Assembly: GCA_014867205.1 (NCBI GenBank) | Contig: WGUO01000031.1 | Location: forward strand, 1-35,360 | DNA length: 35,360 nucleotides | DNA from: Muribaculaceae bacterium | Lineage (GTDB): Bacteria > Bacteroidota > Bacteroidia > Bacteroidales > Muribaculaceae | Direction of reading: 5' to 3' | In this document: positions 16,490 to 23,516 of the stretch, one piece after another | Numbering within the stretch: the stretch's first letter is position 1 | Layout: each line of letters begins with the position of its first letter | The notes under the pieces: generated by a model | Told to the model about the DNA's origin: nothing | Database searches by the model: none | The model's input: only the letters and a program-made list of their open reading frames with translations | Translations under genes and position numbers: made by a program

Positions 16490-17742
16490 TTTATCTGTTT
16501 TTTGCCTCTGATGACAGTCTTGAGTCCGTCGGCCATCCATTCGATGCCGTTCCACAGGTCGAGTGCGAACAGGCCGAAGGCCATCATCAGAAGTGTGTTT
16601 GTGAAATTGAATATCATGGCATGGTCGATATACTGAAAGTATCCGAACACGACCGTGAGCATCAGAATCGCGATCTGGAAGATACGCAGTATCATGCCGC
16701 GCCATTTGCGGTTGGTGGGGGTCAGCACGGCTGTCAGTATGAGGATGAAAGAGAAGAAGCCGGCGGTGACGTAGTCGACCCAGCCGGGAATTACCGTGAG
16801 CCACTTGCGGTCGAGCAGGCTTGAGAGTGAGTATGCGTGTATCATCAGGCCCGACATATAGGAGTTGACGGGCGACGCGTGCATGTCGGCGGCGTCGGTA
16901 AGTGCCCCGAGGAGCACTATGCGGTTATTGATGAGACCGACATTGTCGGCAATCTCGTCGAGGCTGATGCTGCGGAACTGCCGAGACGCATAGTCGATGG
17001 TCTCGCGGGGATTGCCGCGGCGGCGTGTGTCGGCGGCTGCGGCGGGTTCGGCGATATCGGCCACCGCCATGACAAACGATGTCAGTCTGCTGTCTGCAGT
17101 AGGATAGTCTACGGCATATTCGCGTATAGAGGCGTTCTCGCGCTCGGCGGGGAGGTTGATGACTCCGTATCTTAGGCCGGGCACCGTGCCGTAGAAGAAC
17201 GGCCGGTCGGCGAGCGCGAATTTTCCGTCGGCCTTCTGCTCGATGCCTATGGGGGCCACGAGGCCCGGCGTGGTGGATATTGCCTCGAGAAGTGTAGAGT
17301 CGTTATCGCCCGGCAGCGGGAAATTGATGTCCATGCCGATGGCTTTCGGCTCGCAGATGGATAGCGTCTGGAGTGCCTCGGCTATCTCCTCACGGTCTGC
17401 CAGGCCGATGTCGACAAGCACTATGCGGTCGTCGAGCTGGCGTACCGGGCGGGCGTCGGCGACCTGCGCGTAGAGGTCGGTCATGCGGAAGTCTCCTCGT
17501 TCTGGCGTCGAGAAAATGCCTGACACAGAGGCTGAGAAGGGTGTCGTCAATATCAGTGAGAGCAGCAGTCCCAGCAGTGTCACTCCCGTGGCCTTTAGTA
17601 TCTTAGGCGCGAGCTGTACGCGTTTCTCCCCGGGAGTCTCCCCGGTTTTCTGAACTGATGCCTGTGAGGCGGATGCGCTGACGCGGTCAGGGCCGGCCCC
17701 GCACGAGACCGGCGACGAATGTCTATGTTGACCACGTTTCAT
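16471..17742 (-). CDS. CHASE2-domain membrane sensor without an output domain
   Basis: 423 residues. A basic N-terminal tail (about 45 residues) is followed by a transmembrane helix (ATGVTLLGLLLSLILTT), an extracytoplasmic CHASE2 domain (about 85-300; LDDRIVLVDIGLADREEIA, IGMDINFPLPGDND, NNRIVLLGALTDAADMH) and three membrane helices (about 318-396). CHASE2 is normally the sensor of histidine kinases, Ser/Thr kinases and cyclases, but here only about 27 residues follow the last helix, so there is no enzymatic output. It is the first gene of the cassette, behind the promoter at 17791-17821. Signal transfer would have to pass through partner proteins (inference). Confidence 0.9.
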   Translation of the reverse strand: MKRGQHRHSSPVSCGAGPDRVSASASQASVQKTGETPGEKRVQLAPKILKATGVTLLGLLLSLILTTPFSASVSGIFSTPERGDFRMTDLYAQVADARPVRQLDDRIVLVDIGLADREEIAEALQTLSICEPKAIGMDINFPLPGDNDSTLLEAISTTPGLVAPIGIEQKADGKFALADRPFFYGTVPGLRYGVINLPAERENASIREYAVDYPTADSRLTSFVMAVADIAEPAAAADTRRRGNPRETIDYASRQFRSISLDEIADNVGLINNRIVLLGALTDAADMHASPVNSYMSGLMIHAYSLSSLLDRKWLTVIPGWVDYVTAGFFSFILILTAVLTPTNRKWRGMILRIFQIAILMLTVVFGYFQYIDHAMIFNFTNTLLMMAFGLFALDLWNGIEWMADGLKTVIRGKKQIKCALNS

Positions 17743-17790
17743 CTATCCTTGATATTGGCTATGTTGCTATTGCTGTGTAGTTATCGTTTA

Positions 17791-17821
17791 CAAAAGTACT
17801 ATAAATTTGTGAATATTCAAA
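17791..17821 (-). promoter_or_regulatory. Promoter of the CHASE2-caspase cassette
   Basis: On the minus strand TTTG (17821-17818) is followed after 19 bp by TACTTTTG (17798-17791), an exact match to the Bacteroidota -33/-7 pattern with ideal spacing. The expected start near 17784 gives a leader of about 40 nt to the CHASE2 ATG at 17742. Confidence 0.85.
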
Positions 17822-17871
17822 AATTGTAGGCGGGGATTTGTCTGAATGGCGCAATTATGGTCTGTGGGGTG

Positions 17872-18351
17872 TCATGCATCCTCGGCCGGAGCGGGGAGCC
17901 GGGAAAGCATCTCCGCGCATGTCAGACCGGTAGCGGGGTGTCGCCAGAGAGGCGCGAGTTCGGCGAAGGGTTCTAGGAAGAAGCGGCGTTCGGCCAGGTG
18001 TATGTGGGGGATGGTCAGGTCGGGAGTGTCAACAGTCAGGTCGTCGGCGGCCATGATGTCAATGTCGATGACACGGTCGGCATATCTGCCGTCAGGCGTG
18101 CGGTGCGGGGTCGGGTTGAGTTCCGCCTCAATCTCCTTGATGTCGGCAAGCACATCGGCAGGTGACTTGTCGGTGATGACCATCACCGCGATGTTGGCGA
18201 AAGAGTTGGGGGAGAGGAATCCCCAGGGGCGTGACTCGACCATCGATGATGTCTCGAAATAGCCGTACCGGGCCTCGAGCGCGCGCAACGCGCGGCTGAT
18301 GTTGAGCTTGCGGTTGCCGAGATTGGAACCTATGTTGAGAAAGTAGTGCAC
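17872..18351 (-). CDS. folK: 6-hydroxymethyl-7,8-dihydropterin pyrophosphokinase
   Basis: 159 residues, normal for HPPK, which transfers pyrophosphate from ATP to the pterin in folate synthesis in the cytoplasm. Seen motifs are YFLNIGSNLGNR at the N-terminus, ESRPWGF, RVIDIDIM (the metal-binding DxD region) and IPHIHLAERRFFLEPFAEL near the end. The start codon is GTG at 18351-18349, which fits the family's N-terminus exactly; no in-frame ATG is better placed. Upstream lies a tract of short tandem repeats (18354-18485) and then infB, so it may be read from the infB transcript or from an unseen promoter. Confidence 0.94.
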   Translation of the reverse strand: MHYFLNIGSNLGNRKLNISRALRALEARYGYFETSSMVESRPWGFLSPNSFANIAVMVITDKSPADVLADIKEIEAELNPTPHRTPDGRYADRVIDIDIMAADDLTVDTPDLTIPHIHLAERRFFLEPFAELAPLWRHPATGLTCAEMLSRLPAPAEDA

Positions 18352-18353
18352 TT

Positions 18354-18388
18354 GATGAATGATGAGTGATGAATGATGAGTGATGAAT
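18354..18388. repeat. 7-bp tandem repeat directly upstream of folK
   Basis: Five consecutive copies of GATGA(A/G)T, with the two versions alternating, span 18354-18388 and end 2 bp from the folK GTG. Copy number could vary by slippage and would change the spacing upstream of the start. Confidence 0.85.
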
Positions 18389-18413
18389 TTGAGGGCAGTT
18401 AAGTGGGAGGTGC

Positions 18414-18485
18414 ATAAGACTTATAAGGTGCATAAGACTTATAAAACTTATAAGATGTATAAGACGTATATGACTTATAAACTCT
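18414..18485. repeat. 9-bp tandem repeat between infB and folK
   Basis: Eight consecutive 9-bp units of the type ATAAGACTT, with 0-4 changes per copy, run from 18414 to 18485. Frames through it are repetitive and not credible as protein. Confidence 0.85.
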
Positions 18486-18533
18486 ATGCGAATTCTCACA
18501 CCCTAAACTCTGAAAAACACTAAATATAAAGCA

Positions 18534-18577
18534 GAATGCATAATGCATAATCTTTTACAATCATGCATTATGCATTC
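18534..18577. repeat. AT-rich inverted repeat after infB
   Basis: GAATGCATAATGCAT (18534-18548) and its exact complement (18563-18577) form a 15-bp stem with a 14-nt loop, 16 bp past the infB stop. It may end or protect the infB transcript. No long U-tract follows, so it is not a classical terminator. Confidence 0.75.
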
Positions 18578-18593
18578 CGGTTTATGAATTGGC

Positions 18594-21509
18594 TTAAAGG
18601 GTCTTCTTTACCTCGACCTCCTCGTAGGCCTCGATAAGGTCTCCCTCGCGTATGTCGTTGTAGCCCTGCACGGAGAGGCCGCAGTCATATCCGGAGATGA
18701 CCTCCTTGACGTCGTCCTTGAAGCGCTTGAGCGAGCCGAGCTCGCCGGTGTATATCACGATGCCGTCGCGGATCACGCGCACCTTCGACGAGCGCTTGAT
18801 CTTGCCGTCACGCACGATAGCGCCGGCAATGGTGCCGACCTTCGAGATCTTGTAGGTCTGGAGCACCTCGGCCGTACCGGTGATCTCTTCCTTGATCTCG
18901 GGTGACAGGAGTCCCTCCATGGCGTCCTTGACCTCCTCGATAGCCTTGTAGATTACAGAATAGAGTCGGATCTCGACGCCCTCCTTCTCGGCCTCGCGGC
19001 GTGCGGCCGCAGACGGGCGCACCTGGAAACCGATGATGATGGCGTCGGAGGCTGCCGCGAGCGTCACGTCAGACTCGGAGATGGCGCCGACGCCCTTGTG
19101 GAGCACGTTGACCTGAATCTCGGGAGTCGAGAGTTTGAGCAGCGAGTCAGAAAGAGCCTCGACAGAACCGTCGACGTCTCCCTTGACCACGAGGTTGAGC
19201 TCGTGGAAGTCGTTGAGGGCGCGGCGGCGTCCGAGTTCCTCAAGTCCGAGGCGCTTGGTGGTGCGCATGCTCAGCTCGCGCTGCAGCTGCTCGCGCTTGG
19301 AGGCAATCTCGCGTGCCTCCTGCTCGGTGGCGAGCACATTGAATGTGTCACCGGCCTGCGGGGCACCGTTCAGACCGAGTATCAGCACCGGTGTGGCCGG
19401 CCCTGCCTCTGTGACGCGCTGGTTGCGCTCGTTGAACATCGCCTTGATCTTACCGTAGTTGGTGCCGGCCAGGATGACATCGCCTACGCGCAGCGTGCCG
19501 TTCTGCACGAGCACTGTGGCCACGTAGCCGCGGCCCTTGTCGAGCGACGACTCTATGACCGAGCCGATCGCGGCGCGGTCGGGGTTGGCCTTAAGGTCGA
19601 GCATCTCGGCCTCGAGAAGAACCTTCTCCATCAGGTCCTCTACGCCGATGCCTTTCTTGGCCGATATGTCCTGCGACTGGTACTTGCCGCCCCACTCCTC
19701 CACGAGATAGTTCATCGCGGCGAGTTGCTCCTTGATTTTGTCGGGATTGGCGGCTGGCTTATCTATCTTGTTGATGGCGAACACCATGGGGACGCCGGCT
19801 GCCGACGCGTGGTTGATGGCCTCGACGGTCTGGGGCATCACGTCGTCGTCGGCGGCGACAATGATGATGGCAAGGTCGGTGACCTTGGCGCCTCGCGCAC
19901 GCATGGCGGTGAAGGCCTCATGCCCCGGGGTGTCGAGGAACGTTATGCGGCGTCCGTTGGGCAGTGTGACGTTGTAGGCGCCGATATGCTGTGTGATGCC
20001 TCCGGCCTCGCCGGCGATGACGTTGGCCTTACGGATATAGTCGAGCAGCGATGTCTTACCGTGGTCGACGTGTCCCATCACGGTGACGATCGGCGGTCGC
20101 GGCAGCAGGTCCTCCTCCTTGTCCTCGGGGTTATCGATGGCCTCGGTGACGTCAGCGCTGACAAACTCGGTCTCGAAGCCGAACTCCTCGGCCACGATAT
20201 TGATTGTCTCGGCGTCGAGACGCTGGTTGATCGATACCATCACGCCTAAGTTCATGCAGGTGGCTATGACGTTGTTGACCGGCACATCCATGAGGCTGGC
20301 AAGGTCATTGGCAGTCACGAACTCCGTGATCTTGAGGATCTTGCTCTGTGCGGCCTCGCGCTCGGCGTTCTCCAGCTCGTGGCGGTGCATCTCCTCGCGC
20401 TTCTCCTTGCGGAACTTGACAGACTTCTTGGTGGTCTTGTTGGTGAGGCGTGCCAGAGTCTCCTTGACCTGCTTCTGTACATCCTCGCTGCTTACCTCAG
20501 GCTTTGCCTGACGGCGGTCACGGCGTTTGCCACGGTCGCCACGGCCCTGGCCCTGCTGGCCCTGGCCGCCTCCCTGACGGCTCTGGCCGTCGCCCGGCTT
20601 GCGGCGCGTGTCCGAGCCGAATCCGGGCTGCTGAGCAGCCTTGTCGACATCGACCTTCTCCTTGCCGATGCGCTTGCGCTTCTTGCGGTCGGCATTCTCG
20701 GCGCGACGCTCGTTCTTGCCCTTCTTCTTGGGGCGTGTGCTCTGGTTGATAGCCGAGAGGTCGATCTTGCCGAGCACCTTGAGCTCGGGGGCACTGGGAG
20801 CGCCGCCAAGACGGAAAGGCGTCTCCTTGGCCTCGCCGGTAGGAGTCTCGGCCTTGGGGGCCTCGGCTGCCTTAGCCTCCTGTCTGGGAGCCTCGGCTTT
20901 CGGAGCCTCGGGCTTTGGCTGTGTCTCTTTAGGCTCTGCCTTCACCTGGGGCTTAGCCTCCGGTTTGGGCGCGGGCTTCTCGGGGAGAGGCTGGGGCCTG
21001 GCAGGCTCTGCAGCCGGCTTGGGCTCGGCTGCCGGCCTGGGCTGCACAGGCTCCGGCTTGGCCTCTGTCTTTGGCTCGGGCTTAGGTTCCGGTTTCGGCT
21101 CCTGACGCACGGGCTCTGCCTCGGGTGCCTTCTGCACCTTGGGGGCCGGAGCGGGAGCCTCGGTTTTCTTGACAGCTGCGGCGTCAGTGGTTGCCTCCAT
21201 GCCGGCACCCGGGTTGCTGAGGTCAATCGTACCCAGAATCTTCGGGCCGCGCAGTGTGGTACCCCTATCTTCGGAGACACGCGGATTTTTCTCCTTCTTC
21301 TCGTCGTGGCGCTGCTTGATGAATCTTTCGGCCACCGCCTTGGCGTCCTTGTCTTTGCTGAATTCCCGTGTGAGCAATTCAACGGCATCGTCGTCGATTC
21401 GGGCGTTCGGCCCGGCATCGACCTCGATGTTGTTTTTGCGCAGGAATTCCACCGCTGTGTTCACTCCTACGTTGAGGTCTTTTGCTACTTTACTTATCTT
21501 TGTGCGCAT
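18594..21509 (-). CDS. infB: Translation initiation factor IF-2
   Basis: 971 residues. IF-2 is the GTPase that places initiator tRNA on the ribosome. The N-terminal domain (RTKISKVAKDLNVGVN) is followed by a long Pro/Ala/Glu/Lys-rich linker (about residues 105-340) and a basic segment. The G domain carries VMGHVDHGKTSLLD (about 478), DTPGHEAFTAMRARGA and AINKID. Domains II-IV follow (GVGAISESDVTLAAAS, IKEEITGTAEVLQTYK). Start ATG at 21509. It forms the standard operon with rimP and nusA, 66 bp downstream of nusA. Its linker is longer than in E. coli, which is common in this phylum. Confidence 0.98.
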   Translation of the reverse strand: MRTKISKVAKDLNVGVNTAVEFLRKNNIEVDAGPNARIDDDAVELLTREFSKDKDAKAVAERFIKQRHDEKKEKNPRVSEDRGTTLRGPKILGTIDLSNPGAGMEATTDAAAVKKTEAPAPAPKVQKAPEAEPVRQEPKPEPKPEPKTEAKPEPVQPRPAAEPKPAAEPARPQPLPEKPAPKPEAKPQVKAEPKETQPKPEAPKAEAPRQEAKAAEAPKAETPTGEAKETPFRLGGAPSAPELKVLGKIDLSAINQSTRPKKKGKNERRAENADRKKRKRIGKEKVDVDKAAQQPGFGSDTRRKPGDGQSRQGGGQGQQGQGRGDRGKRRDRRQAKPEVSSEDVQKQVKETLARLTNKTTKKSVKFRKEKREEMHRHELENAEREAAQSKILKITEFVTANDLASLMDVPVNNVIATCMNLGVMVSINQRLDAETINIVAEEFGFETEFVSADVTEAIDNPEDKEEDLLPRPPIVTVMGHVDHGKTSLLDYIRKANVIAGEAGGITQHIGAYNVTLPNGRRITFLDTPGHEAFTAMRARGAKVTDLAIIIVAADDDVMPQTVEAINHASAAGVPMVFAINKIDKPAANPDKIKEQLAAMNYLVEEWGGKYQSQDISAKKGIGVEDLMEKVLLEAEMLDLKANPDRAAIGSVIESSLDKGRGYVATVLVQNGTLRVGDVILAGTNYGKIKAMFNERNQRVTEAGPATPVLILGLNGAPQAGDTFNVLATEQEAREIASKREQLQRELSMRTTKRLGLEELGRRRALNDFHELNLVVKGDVDGSVEALSDSLLKLSTPEIQVNVLHKGVGAISESDVTLAAASDAIIIGFQVRPSAAARREAEKEGVEIRLYSVIYKAIEEVKDAMEGLLSPEIKEEITGTAEVLQTYKISKVGTIAGAIVRDGKIKRSSKVRVIRDGIVIYTGELGSLKRFKDDVKEVISGYDCGLSVQGYNDIREGDLIEAYEEVEVKKTL

Positions 21510-21575
21510 ATGCTGTCGTTAGATTATACAATAAATTTGCCGGTGTGCGGCCGGGGCCGTGGAGAGTGCCGGCGG

Positions 21576-22829
21576 TCACTCCTCGTCGTCGAACTCGGCG
21601 CGGAGCACGGCGAGGACATTGTCGATGGTCTCGACCTCGAGGTCGGCCTGGTCGAGCACCTCGCGCGGGGCGTTCAGCACGGCCTTGGCTGTGCCGAGGC
21701 CCAGATCCTTGAGCGTCTCGATGACCCAGCCGTCGATCTCGTCGCGGAACTCGTCGAGGTATATATCCTCCTCACCCTCCTGGATGTCGCGGTAGACGTC
21801 GATGGTATAGCCCGTAAGCTTCTGGGCCAGGTATATGTTGAGTCCCTCCTTGCCGATGGCGAGGCTCACCTCGTCGGGGTGCAGGAACACCTCGGCCTTC
21901 TTCTCCTCCTCGTTGATACGCATCGAGGAGATCTTGGCGGGCGAGAGGGCGCGCTGTATATAGAGCTGCGGGTTGGCGGTGTACGATATCACGTCGATGT
22001 TCTCATTGCGGAGCTCGCGGGTGATGCCGTGGATGCGGGTGCCCTTGATGCCTACGCAGGCACCGACGGGGTCGATGCGCTCGTCATAGCTCTCGACGGC
22101 GATCTTGGCGCGCTTGCCAGGCTTGCGGGCAACATCCTTGATCGTGATCAGGCCGTCGTGTATCTCGGGTACCTCCATCTCGAACAGCCGGCGCAGGAAA
22201 CGCGGGTCCGTGCGCGAGATGATGACCTTCGGGTTGTTGTTCTGGTTGTCGACACGCTTCACGATGGCGCGGACCATGTCGCCCTTGTGGAAGAAGTCTC
22301 CCGGTATCTGCTCCTCTTTCGGCAGGATAAGCTCGTTCTGGTCCTCGTCGATCAGAAGCATCTCGCGTTTCCAGATCTGGTGAACCTCAGCGGTGACAAC
22401 CTCGCCCTCGACCTCCTTGAACTTGGAGTAGATGGCGTCCTTCTGCAGGTCGAGGATCTTCGACTGAAGCGTCTGACGCAGGTTGAGGATGGCGCGGCGG
22501 CCGAACTTCTCGAAGAATATCTGCTTGGCCACCTCCTCGCCGATCTCGCACTCGGGGTCGATCTCGCGGGCATCGGTCAGCCCTATCTCCATGTTGGGGT
22601 TCTCTACCTCGCCGTCGGGCACGACATTGAGGTTCTGGTAGATCTCGCAGTCCCCCTTGTCGGGGTTCATGATGACGTCGAAGTTCTCGTCAGAACCGAA
22701 CTGGTTGGCCAGCGCCTTGCGGAATGACTCCTCAAGCACCGATATCATTGTGGTCTTGTCGATGTTCTTGAGTTCCTTGAACTCGGCGAACCGGTCGACC
22801 ATATTTACTGTCTCTGCTTTTTTTGCCAT
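21576..22829 (-). CDS. nusA: Transcription termination/antitermination factor NusA
   Basis: 417 residues, the length of NusA without the C-terminal acidic repeats of E. coli. NusA binds RNA polymerase and nascent RNA and modulates pausing and termination. The N-terminal polymerase-binding domain (about 1-125) is followed by an S1 domain (about 130-205; FHKGDMVRAIVKRVD) and two KH domains (CVGIKGTRIHGITREL and SLAIGKEGLNIYLAQKL). A short acidic tail ends the protein. It lies between rimP and infB and, by analogy with other bacteria, may influence the hairpin in its own operon's leader (inference). Confidence 0.98.
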   Translation of the reverse strand: MAKKAETVNMVDRFAEFKELKNIDKTTMISVLEESFRKALANQFGSDENFDVIMNPDKGDCEIYQNLNVVPDGEVENPNMEIGLTDAREIDPECEIGEEVAKQIFFEKFGRRAILNLRQTLQSKILDLQKDAIYSKFKEVEGEVVTAEVHQIWKREMLLIDEDQNELILPKEEQIPGDFFHKGDMVRAIVKRVDNQNNNPKVIISRTDPRFLRRLFEMEVPEIHDGLITIKDVARKPGKRAKIAVESYDERIDPVGACVGIKGTRIHGITRELRNENIDVISYTANPQLYIQRALSPAKISSMRINEEEKKAEVFLHPDEVSLAIGKEGLNIYLAQKLTGYTIDVYRDIQEGEEDIYLDEFRDEIDGWVIETLKDLGLGTAKAVLNAPREVLDQADLEVETIDNVLAVLRAEFDDEE

Positions 22830-22877
22830 AAGACTTTATCTATCTTCTTTATGATGTTTCCTTATTATCTTTTTTTG

Positions 22878-23342
22878 TCAGAACTCGAGCTCGTATCTCA
22901 CAGACTTGACGCCTGTGTAGGGAAAGGTGAGGGACTCGGTCTGCTCCACCGGGCGCTTGGCCCCCTCGGGGCGCACCTTGACCGTGACGTCGACGGTAAA
23001 CGAGTCATCGCCCGCGCCGGTCAGCACGCCGTGAAGCTTGCGTCCGTCTGCCGTGAGCACCTCAACCGTGTTGCCGATGTTCTTCTCGTACTGGGCGCGC
23101 ACCTTGAACGGCGATGTCAGGCCCGCCGAGCCGACCTCGAGCTCGTAGTCCTCGTCGTCGCGGGGAAAGGCCTCCTCGATGGCCCGTGTCAACCCGACGC
23201 AGTAGTCGATGTCGACACTTCCCATTGAGTCTATCTCCACTTTTATCTCGTTGCTCTTGCTCACAGTCACGTCAACGAGGAAATAGTCTGTACCCTCGAG
23301 ACGCCCCGTTATGAAGTCCTGAAGCGCTTGCTTGTCTATCAT
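22878..23342 (-). CDS. rimP: Ribosome maturation factor RimP
   Basis: 154 residues, normal for RimP, which helps assemble the 30S subunit. The N-domain contains the family motif DIDYCVGLTRAIEEAFP followed by DYELEVGSAGLTSPF; the C-terminal domain is an Sm-like beta fold (NTVEVLTADGRKLHGVLTGAG). It is the first gene of the rimP-nusA-infB operon, with its start ATG at 23342, shortly after a promoter (-7 at 23394-23401) and a hairpin/U-tract at 23351-23382. Confidence 0.95.
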   Translation of the reverse strand: MIDKQALQDFITGRLEGTDYFLVDVTVSKSNEIKVEIDSMGSVDIDYCVGLTRAIEEAFPRDDEDYELEVGSAGLTSPFKVRAQYEKNIGNTVEVLTADGRKLHGVLTGAGDDSFTVDVTVKVRPEGAKRPVEQTESLTFPYTGVKSVRYELEF

Positions 23343-23350
23343 AATGTATT

Positions 23351-23382
23351 AAAAAATGCGGAGAGGACTTGCGTCCCCTCCG
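23351..23382 (-). terminator. Terminator-like hairpin in the rimP-nusA-infB leader
   Basis: On the minus strand CGGAGGGGAC, loop GCAA, then GTCCTCTCCG make a 10-bp stem (23382-23359), followed by CA and six U (23356-23351). One position is a G.U pair on the minus strand but an A.C mismatch on the plus strand, so the minus-strand RNA is the one that folds. The loop is a GNRA tetraloop. It would start only about 5 nt into the transcript and end 9 nt before the rimP ATG, as an attenuator or pause site would. Confidence 0.7.
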
Positions 23383-23393
23383 GAATTCTTCTG

Positions 23394-23401
23394 CAAAGAT
23401 A
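23394..23401 (-). promoter_or_regulatory. -7 element of the rimP-nusA-infB promoter
   Basis: TATCTTTG on the minus strand (23401-23394) matches TAnnTTTG exactly. No good TTTG is found at the expected -33 distance. The predicted start near 23387 leaves a 45-nt leader containing the hairpin above. Confidence 0.6.
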
Positions 23402-23516
23402 ATAAATAAATACGGGAATGTCTACTCCATGACCTCCGTTTATGCCGCGACTGCTCTGAAATTGCCCGTATTTAACATTATTTATAATTATTTAACGCTT
23501 GAATTGCATCATGTGC

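Noticed and set aside
18128..18499. A minus-strand frame with ISLMHLIS-like repeated residues
   Set aside because: It is translation of the 9-bp and 7-bp tandem repeats and the out-of-frame start of folK.
20379..22727. A 782-codon plus-strand open frame
   Set aside because: Antisense to infB and nusA; Leu/Gly-rich shadow of conserved genes.
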